A program made the position numbers and the translations under genes. This document shows, piece after piece, positions 1 through 9,775 of a DNA stretch of 64,000 nucleotides (its first letter is position 1; every line of letters starts with the position of its first letter). Source of the DNA: Ceratotherium simum simum (lineage: Eukaryota; Chordata; Mammalia; Perissodactyla; Rhinocerotidae); contig NW_004454173.1 in assembly GCF_000283155.1 (NCBI RefSeq), positions 11,544,256 to 11,608,255 on the forward strand. Direction: 5' to 3'. The notes beneath the pieces were generated by a model, which was not told the DNA's origin, searched no databases, and worked only from the letters and a program-made list of their open reading frames with translations.

Positions 1-797
1 TGGGAGTGGGATAATAAAAGTACCGTTGAAAATCTAGCTGTAGTTTTCATAAATGAAGTACTAGTGAATATTAAAGGAGACCATCCCTCTCTTCTACCTG
101 TGTAAGTGGAGAGAGACAGAGATGTGGGTGGATCTGTTCAAGCCTGTCTTCACAAGAGTCACAAATCAAAATGCATGCCTTACGAATGATATCTCAATCC
201 TGTCATTTTTGTTTATAAAGAACAGCTCATTATGGCTTCTTATGAGGTTACTGTTGTGCCCTTTTCTTCTCTACCCAGTTATGCGATTGCACAATTGTTG
301 TCTTTAAGTACTGGCCTATGCACTGCCACCGTACTTGCCGGTCATGGAAATTGTGATAAGGAGGTTATCTTTGTTTTCCCTAGTAGGCACTTGTAGTTGA
401 GCCACTCTATAGTCTCGGTTGTGGTAAGACGTTTTATTAGTATTTGTTAAGTAAAATGACGAGGTGGATGTATCAAGGTTGGAAGAGAGAGGCTGAATGG
501 CTAGGGATTTAGTATTAGGATCAGTTCTCATACAGTTGTGAGAGCATGTGAAGAATTCTACAGAAGGCTGGTGTGAGCCTGAGGTTGCTGAAGAGTCACA
601 GATCTGGTGGTCAGGAAGGAAAGCTGGGCAATGAAGGAGAGCCACGGACGGACTGGAAAGCACGAGGACACACTGGAACCTGTGTCTGTCCCTCACTGCA
701 TCTGTTTGCAGGTGTTCACATTGAGTTACTGATTTAGCATGAACTCCATGTTCATCCATAAGATATAAAGGGAATTTTTTTTAAATCCTTCAAATTT

Positions 798-1000
798 TTT
801 TTTTTTTATAATTTTATTTATTTATTTTTCCCCCAAAGCCCCAGTTGTACGTCATAGTTGCACATCCTTCTAGTTGCTGTATGTGGGACGCGGCCTCAGC
901 ATAGCCGGAAAAGCGTGCGTTGGTGCGTGCCCGGGATCTGAACCCCGGGCCGCCAGCAGTGGAGCACGCACACTTAACCGCTAAGCCACGGGGCCGGCCC
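798..1000 (-). mobile_element. ERE-type tRNA-derived SINE
   Basis: The element reads on the minus strand from a GGGCCGGCCC-type head near 1000, through the tRNA-like A/B box region, to an A-tail near 798. A 15-base target-site duplication, AAATCCTTCAAATTT, flanks it at 783-797 and 1003-1017. The family is the equine ERE group; the copy is full length in the short form. Confidence 0.93.
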
Positions 1001-1985
1001 ATAAATCCTTCAAATTTGGGTAGTACTGTAATTAGAAGAAAAAAGTCTTCCATAACAGAATCTTATAAAATAGTATAACCACTCTTGTTCTTCCTTTTTT
1101 TAGTGTGGAAGAAAACAGTCACCTGTCATAATCTGGTCTAATATGTTGTGGTTAATCCTCAGCATCCAAAAATTATGCCTCAAAAAATATTTATAAGATA
1201 TGTATAACTTAGGGCAAAATCGAGATTTCAATGAATGGTGGCCAAATAGGGGAATGAGCATGTCATGGGCTTAAAGGAGCAGCTCTATCCTTTTATGGGA
1301 GGAAAGGAGTGTTTAAAGCTATTTCTCTGAAGCTCCTGTGAGCTTTTTAGAGTCTCTAAATGGATATTGAGGTTGTCTTTTTATGTCCTAATTGAGCCAT
1401 TATATATCATCGCCATGAGACCAAAGTCTAGCTGATTTTCCTTTATAACGGAACATACCCATTTTCAGAGCTGCCCCAGAAATTACTCTGGGGTAGACAG
1501 AAGAAAAAGGAAGATGGCTTATAATCACAATGCCTAGATAGTGTGAGATTCTCTTGGAAAAAACTCTTAAACCGGACTCTCTACCCCCAGTCTTCTCTCT
1601 CCCAACATCCACTTCCGCCACCCATACATATTCTGTATTCTGCCATCAGATTATTATTTTTTTTAAATGATACTTTCACACTACCTCATTGGCCTTTCCA
1701 TAGCTACCTTTAGCTGCTGTGTGATATCCAAGCTCCGCATTCCAAGGTTCTCACTGGGCTGGCCCAGCTTCCCCTTCTCTTATTTCCCACTGCTCTCCTC
1801 ATGTACACCAGACCTGTTATCGAGGAAGATTTTTATTTCCTCCTCTCTAAGGCTACTTCTACTGCATTTCCTCAGGAATCTCATGTTATCTTCTCTCCTT
1901 CTAGCATCCTCTTTTTCTCCATTTGATTTAAAACATTTTTTACATTAAATATACTTAGTTCTTCTTTATTTGTTAAAAATAAATT

Positions 1986-2900
1986 AAAATCCTTTTGTTT
2001 CACTCAGCCGCCTCTTTGGTTCATCCTCTAGTCGTCTCTGTCCTTCCTTTTGCTTCTTGACCTGAGTAGGTCTTTACCTCTTTTCCCTCTTTCCCTGTGT
2101 CATCTTAACCGCTGACAGTCCGGTTTTCATGTTCACTTTACTGAAACTATTCTCCTGTAGGTTTCCTGTAATGTAGCCAAATCCTGTGACCTTGCCTCAG
2201 TTCTTACTAACATCTCTTCTGGACCTGGTTTTGTTAACCATTGCTGTCTTTGAAGCATTTTTTCCCCTGTGGTCCAGAGTGCTAGACTTTTTTCTTTCTT
2301 TTTAAATCATTTTGACTGCTCCTTTGCTTCTTCTCTGGTTTCCTTTCCTTTTTTTTCCTAACTCATTTTCCCCTGGGCTTTGGTCTCTGGTCTGGAACCT
2401 TCTCCATACTCCCTCAAATAGTGAGCATACACATACTCAGTCTCAGTTGAAACATATCAAATATCTTCCAAATCTCCTCCTCTAACCCTGATACCCCTAC
2501 CTGCCCTCCTTTCTTCCTTTTTTTGGCTCCACTGTCATACCTCCTGTCAAGGACCAGATCCTCCCAAACCTAAATTACTGCAGCAGCCCCCAAACTGTAG
2601 TGCTACCCACTGCCCTCAATCAGTCTTTCTTAAACATATCATCCTGTCACTCCTCTGCTGCTCCGTATGCGATGTGCTTGCTCTTTTCCATATCACCATC
2701 CTTATTCATGCTTTTTCCTTGTCTTAAATTGTCCTTTCTCTACCTTCAAGCCAACTAAATTTTACCTCTTTAAAGCTGAACTTAAATTCTGTCTCTTTTT
2801 TTGCTGTTGACAGTCCAGCCTGTACTGCTTTGTCCCTTTTCTGCACTCTTCTTGTACCTACAGCAGGCCCTAGCCACTTGGGAACTTCCATCTCAGCCTG
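1986..2900 (+). repeat. possible old L2-like or unclassified relic, pyrimidine-rich
   Basis: The stretch is C/T-rich. It contains phrases typical of the sense 3' half of old LINE-2 copies, such as references to precursors of a CCTTCAAG...CTTTAAAGC motif around 2745-2780. The match is loose and no clear ends are visible. It may be simply unique pyrimidine-rich intron. Confidence 0.25.
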
Positions 2901-3059
2901 ATGACCACAGGAACTCTTCATTCTCAGCTGCTATGACTTACTTCCTCATCCCCACACTATTCCAGCCCTCATCTTATTCCAGCAGTAGTTCAAGTTCAAG
3001 GTGGGATACCCACCATTGGGAATGTTTTGCTTTGTCTTAAATGTCTCGTGGGAAATTTA

Positions 3060-3235
3060 AACACAATCAGAAGTAAGCAGAATAGTATATTAACCTCCAC
3101 TCCCCAGCTTCAGTTTGCTTTATTTGTACCTTACCATTCCCACATCTCCCACAGGATTATTTTGAAGCAAATCCCAAACATATCACTACTTCTGTAAATA
3201 TTTCAGTATGTATCTCTAAAAGATAAGGATTCTGT
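3060..3235 (-). repeat. L1 (old L1M/L1ME-type) fragment, antisense
   Basis: The string around GAAGCAAATCCCAAACAT and the phrase CAGTATGTATCTCTAAAAG are hallmarks of an old L1 region. Here it is antisense to the window and broken at both ends. The subfamily cannot be set by eye. Confidence 0.6.
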
Positions 3236-4030
3236 TTGTAAAACAACCATAATAGCATTGTTAAACAAAGTAAGAGTTTCTGGTAGCAGGAGTAGAAGGG
3301 AAAGTAGAGACAGAAGTACAGAGTTTAAATGGAAAATACATTACAAATGATTCCAGGGATCCTTTAGTTTTTATATCTCCCTGAAAGCCATTAAAAGGAC
3401 TATGTGTTTGCCTCAGGTAACGCGAGGGCAACTGTGAGACTGCTTTCTGTTCCTCTGTGGACCAAGGAAGGAGAGGACTTGGGTCAGAATTAACGGGTAG
3501 AAATAGAGGAAAAGGGCCAAGGGGCCCTCAGAGTGAAACAAAGGATCTGGTCTTACCCAAAGGTGATCCCACCCCTCCATCGTTCCTGCCAGTCTTTCTC
3601 CTTAGGCTTTGCCCAGGTAGAGCCCTTGGGGGTCTCCATGAATGACTAGGGGGAATTCTTATTCTCCCAACTTGGCTGGTTTTGGTAAAAGGTGTCCTAA
3701 TTCCACCATATTCCTGGCAGCACAGGGAGATATGTTCCTGGCATGCCAAGTTAGAATTCTAGACATATTTTCCCACAGAAGCACTGCTATATATGGTTAG
3801 ATTCTATAGCACTTGTTCAATGTAAATTTAAAAGACTCCCTGGATTTCCCTGGGAACCTAACTGCCATGTACAACATTACTTCTGTGGGAAACTGCTTTT
3901 GAATTCCAAACAATTGACCTATAATGAAATTTGGATTCCAGACTGCCTATAAATTGAAGATTAGAGGTGTAATCAGTCTTACTGATTTAATAACCTTTCC
4001 AGATTATACCATGGGTTAGGTTTTTTCTTT

Positions 4031-4165
4031 CTCCCAAGTTGATGGTAAGTTTTGCAAGGTCAGACCTTGTCCTTGCCCTTTCTTGTGTCTGCCAGTCGCC
4101 TCGCACATTGCAGAGCATTTAGGCACTTAATAAAATCTTGTCAGTGGATAAATTGGTTGAAAACT
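4031..4165 (+). repeat. L2 3'-end fragment, sense
   Basis: The order is a TAAG...TTGCAAGGTCAG phrase, then a CACATTGCAGAGCATTTAGG phrase, then CACTTAATAAA. It resembles the LINE-2 3' end, where a TGCCTGGCACATAG-type string precedes the CTCAATAAA terminus. It is degraded. Confidence 0.45.
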
Positions 4166-5004
4166 CGGATATTTGTCTAGCTTCACACATGTTCCCATTT
4201 TGACTCGATTACTTTTTTCTTCTTCATTTCCAGTGAGAGGTTGACATCCTGCTAGTAAGTCTGGTGGGTGAAAGCAGAGCTATTTGAGAGCAGCAAAAGA
4301 CCTGGAAGAGAGTGGAGTTTTATTTTGTTTTTAATTCATGAGACTTGTATTTGTTTGCTGAGCTCTAGCCTCTATTTATTTCTATGGTGTGTGTAGAGTT
4401 TAAAATTGCATGGTCTTTAAGAAACAGTCTTTCCACTGCCACTAAGCTTCCTGCTGAACTCACTGTAGGAAATGGAAAGGCAGTTGTCTGGTTCAGAGTC
4501 TTTGTGCCGTAGTCATTAGTGATCTCTGTGACCCTCTCTGCAGTGGCTCCAGGCCCATGAAACACACACTGCCTCGACTGATCAATTTCCAGACAGCAGC
4601 AATGTCAGTGTCAGGTGTGGAAGTACTAATAGATTTCACATGGATGTTTGTTTTCCTAAAGAAGATATAAGGTTTTTAAGCAAAAGGTTTAAAAGAAATA
4701 TGTTTCTATAGTTTTTGACCATATTAAATATTCTAGAAAGAAACAGCTATAAGGAGAGGACTTTGCCCTAAGGATTTTTGTCTAAAACAAAATCCCTTAT
4801 GTCACCAGTCACTTGGACATTTGTTAAGCCCAAGAAACAAAACTTCTCAAATAGGTCAAATTCCAGACAACTAGCTATCTAAATGTAAGGCATGACATAC
4901 TAATGGATTTAACACAATTTTTTTTTTCCTGGAGTAGATAAAAATAACTTTTTTGGTTTGGGAATTTTCTTCCTTTTTTGTTGTTTTTAAAATCATTTGT
5001 GTTG

Positions 5005-5220
5005 TGGGCCGGCCCCGTGGCTTGGCGGTTAAGTGCGCACAGTGTGCTGCCGGCGGCCCGGGTTCGGATCCCGGGTGCGCACCGACGCACCGCTCCTCTG
5101 GCCATGCTGGGGCCGCGTCCCACATACGGCAACTAGAAGGATGTGCAGCTATGACAGACAATTATCTGCTGGGGCTTTGGGGGGAAAATAAATAAATAAA
5201 AAATCTTTAAAAAAAAAAAA
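5005..5220 (+). mobile_element. ERE-type SINE, full length
   Basis: The element runs from TGGGCCGGCCCCGTGGCTT, through the B-box-like GGTTCGGATCCCGG, to a GGGGCTTTGGGGG tail module and A-tail. The target-site duplication AAAATCATTTGTGTTG occurs at 4989-5004 and, starting one base shorter, at 5221-5235. It appears fairly young. Confidence 0.95.
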
Positions 5221-5321
5221 AAATCATTTGTGTTGCATATTAGTGTTAAATATCCTAGAAAGGAACAACTCTAAGAACAGGAATTTGTCCTTAGTGACCC
5301 ACATTCAAATTGCTTCATCAT

Positions 5322-5536
5322 TTATTTTTTTATTTTTGTATAATTTTATTTATTTTTTCCCCCAAAGCCCCAGTAGATAGTTGTATGTCATAGCTGCACT
5401 TCCTTCTAGTTGCTGCATTTGGGACGCGGCCTCAGCATGGCCGGAGAAGCAGTGCGTCGGTGTGTGCCTGGGATCCGAACCCAGGCCGCCAGCAGCAGAG
5501 TGCGCGCACTTAACCGCTAAGCCACGGGGCTGGCCC
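5322..5536 (-). mobile_element. ERE-type SINE, minus strand
   Basis: This is a reverse-complement ERE with its head at about 5536 (GGGCCAGCCCC on the minus strand) and its T-rich tail near 5322-5350. The flanks GCTTCATCATTTA (5312-5324) and GCTTCCTTACTTTA (from 5537) look like a decayed target-site duplication, so this copy may be older than its neighbours. Confidence 0.92.
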
Positions 5537-5855
5537 GCTTCCTTACTTTATATAGCAGCAGTAACTAAGCCCAATATGTATGTTTTTTAAGTTCAAGAAA
5601 TTGCCAGTAATTTCCAAGATGACATTCTTGTATGAATAGTAAATAGAGCATCAGTGTGTGTTCAATTTATATAAACAAAAAGCTCTGGGATACACAGAAT
5701 AAACCTAAGACATTGCTGATAGGTGTTGAAGAAATTGATCTAATGTACAGAAAGAATATCCATGACAATTTGTAGAGAACAGCTTTACCAGAGTAAGTTA
5801 CAAAACATCTTTCTCTCTGTTCCTCAAGGTAATTATGCACTTTCTCTTGTTCTAG

Positions 5856-5948
5856 GAGTATACCATGCTGTGTCTGTTATGTGGCAAAGCCGAAGATACT
5901 ATCAGTATTCTCCCTGATGACCCCCGACAAATGACTCTGTTATTCTAA
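5856..5948 (+). CDS. CHURC1: CHURC1 terminal coding exon (Churchill domain containing 1)
   Basis: The exon encodes the last 30 residues of Churchill, starting Glu-Tyr-Thr-Met after the AG acceptor at 5854-5855 and ending Met-Thr-Leu-Leu-Phe before TAA (5946-5948). It contains a Cys-Leu-Leu-Cys-Gly-Lys motif, the last Cys-X2-Cys knuckle of a small zinc-binding protein of about 112 residues. The family is known as a zinc-finger transcriptional activator involved in FGF-responsive and neural development in vertebrates. The match to remembered mammalian CHURC1 is essentially complete over this exon. The upstream zinc-ligand exons are outside the window. The intron before it is phase 0, because the exon opens on a whole codon. 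GPX2 and RAB15 follow on the opposite strand. Confidence 0.95.
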   Translation, partial: EYTMLCLLCGKAEDTISILPDDPRQMTLLF

Positions 5949-6275
5949 GGATCTTTCTGCAGTTCTGTTGTAACTATGTTGTGTTGGCTTACATTACAGC
6001 AAGCCTGATGATTTGTCTTACTTAGTTTATAGTGGAAATTATTTGCATTTTTTTTTTCCTGCTTAGACTTACTTATTCTTTGAAAGAAAAAGTAATTTAG
6101 GGGATTGCTGTTCTCTAGAGCTGAGCTCTTCTGCTCAAGTTCCCAGTTCACATCAGTGCAGCCAGAATGAAGTGTCTTTGTTAGCAGTTATGTGGCTAAA
6201 ACATAACTAAAATGGGAGCACACCTAGTGGCTAGATCTCACTTCCAATAAAAGGAACCAGGGCTTGCTGGAGAGT
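5949..6275 (+). other. CHURC1: CHURC1 3' UTR (probable)
   Basis: This is the non-coding stretch from the stop codon to just past an AATAAA at 6246-6251. No other better poly(A) signal is seen before L1 sequence starts. The end is inferred from the hexamer only; alternative ends further right, such as the AATAAAG at about 8520, cannot be excluded. Confidence 0.5.
6246..6251 (+). terminator. CHURC1: candidate CHURC1 polyadenylation signal AATAAA
   Basis: This canonical hexamer lies about 300 bases after the CHURC1 stop codon, on the same strand. Cleavage would be expected 10-30 bases downstream. Confidence 0.5.
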
Positions 6276-7090
6276 CAACTGATTCTAGGACTAGGGCAGT
6301 AAATAAACAAGATAAGCTTGGAGCATATTGCACCACAAAAAAAGGAAGTGCTCAAAAGGAAAATCACAATGATTGGGAGTACATCAAAGGGACAGAAGAG
6401 CCAAGTAAAGGAGCTCCCAGTGACCAAAGCTGGAACAATTTGAACAACCAAATAAAGTAGCATTGGATTATAACCCAAACTATAAAATGTATATCCATGA
6501 GTCCATACTGATATAAATAAATGATTGAATAAGTAAATATATAAATTGGAGAGAATAGACAAATCTCCCATGCAAAAGAATTTCAAATAATGTACATAGA
6601 TACTCTGCACTCCTTAAGTGTGGGTTATGCACAGTGATTTCCTTCCAAAGAGTATAGCATGGAAAGGGGAGAAAGTAACTTTACAGTGGAGAAACGTGGC
6701 AAACCCTCTCCAGGTGATCAAGATTAATGTCATCAATGATAAGCCATGTTGATAGCATGTACCCTTGATAGGATGTGATGAGAGGGCACTTTACCTCTGT
6801 GGTCCTCCTCCCAAAAGCCCATACCCCAGTCTAATCATGAGAAAAACATCAGACAAATCCCAGTTGAGGGACAAATCCCAACTGAAGAAAATACCTGACC
6901 AGTTCTCCTCAACACTGTCAAGGTCATCCAAGACAAGTCTGAGAAACTCTCACAGCCAAAAAGAGCCTAAGGAGATGTGACCACTAAATGTCATGTGGTA
7001 TCCCGAATGGGATCTTCTACCAGGAAAAGGATATTTGGTATAAACTAGGGAAATAAAGTGTGGACTTCAGTTAATATAAATAGAATGGTT
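6276..7090 (+). repeat. L1 (old L1M-type) 3' region, sense
   Basis: The sequence carries the A-rich sense-strand L1 3' region. It includes a phrase about TGACCAGTTCTCCTCAACAC, then CAAGGTCATCCAAGACAAG, GAGCCTAAGGAGA and a terminal GGGAAATAAAGTGTGGAC-like end. It is ancient and has no intact ORF. It starts just after the inferred CHURC1 end. Confidence 0.7.
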
Positions 7091-7109
7091 TCAGCTTCTC
7101 CAAAGAGAT

Positions 7110-7590
7110 CTGGAACCTTGCATAGGTGAAAGAACACTGGCTTGGGTGTCTTAAACCCTGGCATTTAGGCCTCTCTGCCATTTGGTAGCAGTATAACCAT
7201 TAAGCAAAGCATTACTCTGGACTTTGTTGTCCCCTTTCTATAAAACTGGGCTAGTATGGGCCGGCCCCGTGGCTTAGCGGTTAAGTGCGTGCTCTCCGCT
7301 GCCGGCGGCCCGGGTTCGGATCCCGGGTGCGCACCGAGGCACCACTCCTCCAGCCATGCTGAGGCCGCATCCCACATACAGCAACTAGAAGGATGTGCAG
7401 CTATGACAGACAACTATGTACTGGGGCTTTGGGGGAAAAATAAATAAATAAAATCTTTAAAAAAAAAAAAAAAAAAAAAAAAACTGGGCTAGTAAAAATT
7501 GATATTATACTTCCTTCACAGTATTGTTAGAAGATCCAAATGAATAATGAACGTAAATGCTTTGGAAGGCATATAAAGTACTAGATACAA
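7110..7590 (+). repeat. MIR SINE, sense, split by a later ERE
   Basis: A MIR body runs from AAAGAACACTGGCTTGGGTG to the region after the ERE, where CAGTATTGTTAGAAGATCC and a downstream AATGAA continue the MIR 3' half. The ERE at 7257-7479 sits inside it, with the host sequence duplicated on both sides. Confidence 0.65.
7257..7479 (+). mobile_element. ERE-type SINE inserted in a MIR
   Basis: This is a full ERE with a long A-tail. The target-site duplication AAAACTGGGCTAGTA is found at 7242-7256 and 7480-7494. The two halves of the interrupted MIR rejoin cleanly across it. Confidence 0.95.
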
Positions 7591-7779
7591 TAAGATGGTT
7601 TCAGTTAGTTCTTCTCATTCTGAGACCAAAACTTAAAGGGTCAGGTGTTAGAAACAAAATCGTTTCGTATTCATATCTAAGAGACTTGGACATTTTGAAC
7701 TAAGGCTTTGCTTATAAGAAAAAAAAAAAGTGAGCAAAGTGTTTGTTGTTGATATCAAGGAAAATCTGTATTGTATAAC

Positions 7780-7970
7780 AGGGATAATAATAGCTGAGGT
7801 TTATTGAGTACTTACTGTGTGCCAAGGCCTTTTTAAACCCTTATTTAATCCTCATTAATGACTCCATGAGGTAGGTACTATTGTTATCCCAATTTTGGAG
7901 CCAAAGAAACTAAGGCACAGAGAAGTTAAGTAACTTACTCAAGGTCCCACAGCTCGCACAGCGACTCACT
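7780..7970 (-). repeat. MIR SINE, antisense
   Basis: The string order TTTATTGAGTACTTACTGTG, ATTTAATCCTCATTAATG, ATGAGGTAGGTACTATTGTT, ACTAAGGCACAGAGAAGTTA and AAGGTCCCACAGC is the reverse complement of MIR. Confidence 0.75.
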
Positions 7971-9059
7971 CTCAACAGTAGTGTTCAGTACGCATGACGT
8001 GTGAGGGTCTGGCAGGGTTAGGAAGTGGTTGAGAATAGCAGTGACAGCACTCTGAGGAATCGAGGCTTGTCAGGCCAAGATTTATTATTCAGAAAAGTTA
8101 AGTCAGCTGCTCCTCAGAGATCAGTTGTTTTATTCCTGGAAAATGTTTTCCACTTTCTGCAAATCTATATCTGACCTGCTGAGGAAATCGTTTGGTGAAA
8201 TGAATCCAGAAAGCAGAGAAAATGCTTCATTACTTTAAATAGCAGCACTAAGCCCGTTATAGCCTCCGAATTGTCCCTTCTTGGAGTTTGCTGATGTTTC
8301 CAAGTTAGTCATTTGGAGCTCAAGAGTACAATTTTATATGCCCCTACTGATATCCTCATCTACTGCAGAATGTATAATTTTCTATGTGTTCTGGACTATA
8401 TACTACAAAAATTCAAAACATGAGATCCCATCCATATATTTCATTATTATTAAACCAACATTGTGTTGTGTTTTATGATACTTTCTTTATCATCTTATGG
8501 AATTCTGTGGATCTAATAGAATAAAGACCTCTTGAACTCAGTTCTACTGAGTCCGTATTTTTCTGTTCAAATAAAGGGGAACCAGGCAAAAGCGTTCGTT
8601 GTCTTTACTTCCGTTTCTGAGATTCAAAAAGGAAAAGAAGTCAGCTGTAGTTGTCATTGGGAATGTGGGCTCTTACTGGCACCTCATTCTTTCCGTGATG
8701 TACAGATCTGGGGTCTGCCTAGTTAGGCTCTTGGAGTTCAAAGCTCAGCATGTTGTCGTTGTGTTGTTTTAGCTAGCTCTGCCTTTCGCAAATGGTCTTG
8801 GGTTCTCCTAATATTAATTAATTGACATACTATATAGTCTGGGCACAACCAGATATGGTTTGTTACTTGTAAGTCATTACTTGTAAGTCATCACTGGGTG
8901 TATATGTTCGCCATTCTTTATCTCAATGTATCAGGAATCCTTTCAGTTTCGTTCTTGTGTTTTGTGAGCACGTTTAAGTTACTTGACTGAATTTGAGGCT
9001 CTCAGTTTTAAAATGTATGTTTCTTGACTGTAGTACAAGTCTCTATTGTGAGAAACACT
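7971..9059. other. unique intergenic sequence
   Basis: I see no exon, RNA gene or clear mobile element here. A perfect two-copy 16-base tandem repeat, TTACTTGTAAGTCA with flanking bases, occurs at about 8860-8891. Confidence 0.5.
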
Positions 9060-9475
9060 GTGGTGGGGTAGAAAGGAAATCAAGAGACCTGGGTCTAAAA
9101 TTAGCTTTGCTGCCTGCTCATGGTGAGACGTTGGGCAAGTCTCTTATTCTATCTGTACCATGGTTTCTTCAATGGAAAAATAGAAATAATCATACCTCCT
9201 TCACAGAGTTTTTAAATCAAAGGATGTGGGCCGGCCCTGTGGCTTGGTGGTTAAGTGCGCGCGCTGCGATGCTGGCGGCCCGGGTTCGGATCCCGGATGC
9301 GCATCGAGGCACCACTTCTCTGTCCATCCTGAGGCCGAGTCCCACATACAGCAACTAGAAGGGTGTGCAGCTATGGCATACAACTATCTACTGGGGCTTT
9401 GGGGGCAAAAAATAAAATAAATAAAATCTTTAAAAAAAAAAAAATAAATCAAAGGATGTAATGTGAAATGGTTTA
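9060..9475 (+). repeat. MIR SINE, sense, split by a later ERE
   Basis: The MIR core is seen as AGAGACCTGGGTCTAAAATT, then GGGCAAGTCTCTTATTC and ACCTCCTTCACAGAG. The element resumes after the ERE at 9228-9445. Confidence 0.65.
9228..9445 (+). mobile_element. ERE-type SINE, 'CCTGTGGCTTGGTGG' variant
   Basis: This is a full-length ERE with target-site duplication AAATCAAAGGATGT at 9214-9227 and 9446-9459. It shares a set of diagnostic differences with the copy at 48245-48465, including GCTGCGATGCTGG, a GCATCGAGGCACC block and CCATCCTGAGGCCGAGTCCC. The two therefore look like members of one subfamily. Confidence 0.95.
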
Positions 9476-9534
9476 TAGGTTGTGCAGTGCTGTGTACAGG
9501 CAGCCGTCAGTGGTCTTTATGCAGGAACTCGGAG

Positions 9535-9775
9535 ATGGAAGCACAGTTGTGGTTAATAGTAGAGACTTGGGAGTCAGTCTGACCTGGGTTTAACTTGCAA
9601 CTCTGCTCCTCACCAGCTCTTTGTTCTTGGCAGGTGTCTTGCTCAATTACATTCTCTTTAAATAGAGAGAAAAATTTCTCACAGGGTCGCTATAAGGATT
9701 AAATAACCTAATTATATATTAAAGTACTCACCGCAGTGTGTGAATATACTAAATGGTAGTTTGGATGATGGTCGT
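9535..9775 (+). repeat. MIR SINE, sense
   Basis: The MIR phrases occur in order: ACTTGGGAGTCAGTCTGACC, AACTCTGCTCCTCACCAGCT, CTCACAGGGTCGCTATAAGG and ATTAAATAACC. The copy is fairly complete but diverged. Confidence 0.7.

Larger units (their letters stand above)
1..5855 (+). other. CHURC1: CHURC1 last intron (3' part)
   Basis: This stretch precedes the terminal CHURC1 coding exon and ends in a normal polypyrimidine tract and AG acceptor at 5854-5855. I looked for the preceding coding exon, which should encode a zinc-ligand segment ending Asp-Glu-Phe-Gln, and did not find it, so it lies left of the window. Recognisable contents are three ERE SINEs, an antisense L1 fragment and L2-like pieces, listed separately. 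In 1-782, 1018-1985, 3236-4030 and 4166-4988 I see nothing beyond unique intronic sequence. Confidence 0.75.

Noticed and set aside
1..5855. Search for the other CHURC1 exons
   Set aside because: No stretch encodes the expected zinc-ligand segment with flanking splice sites; the exons must lie outside the window.
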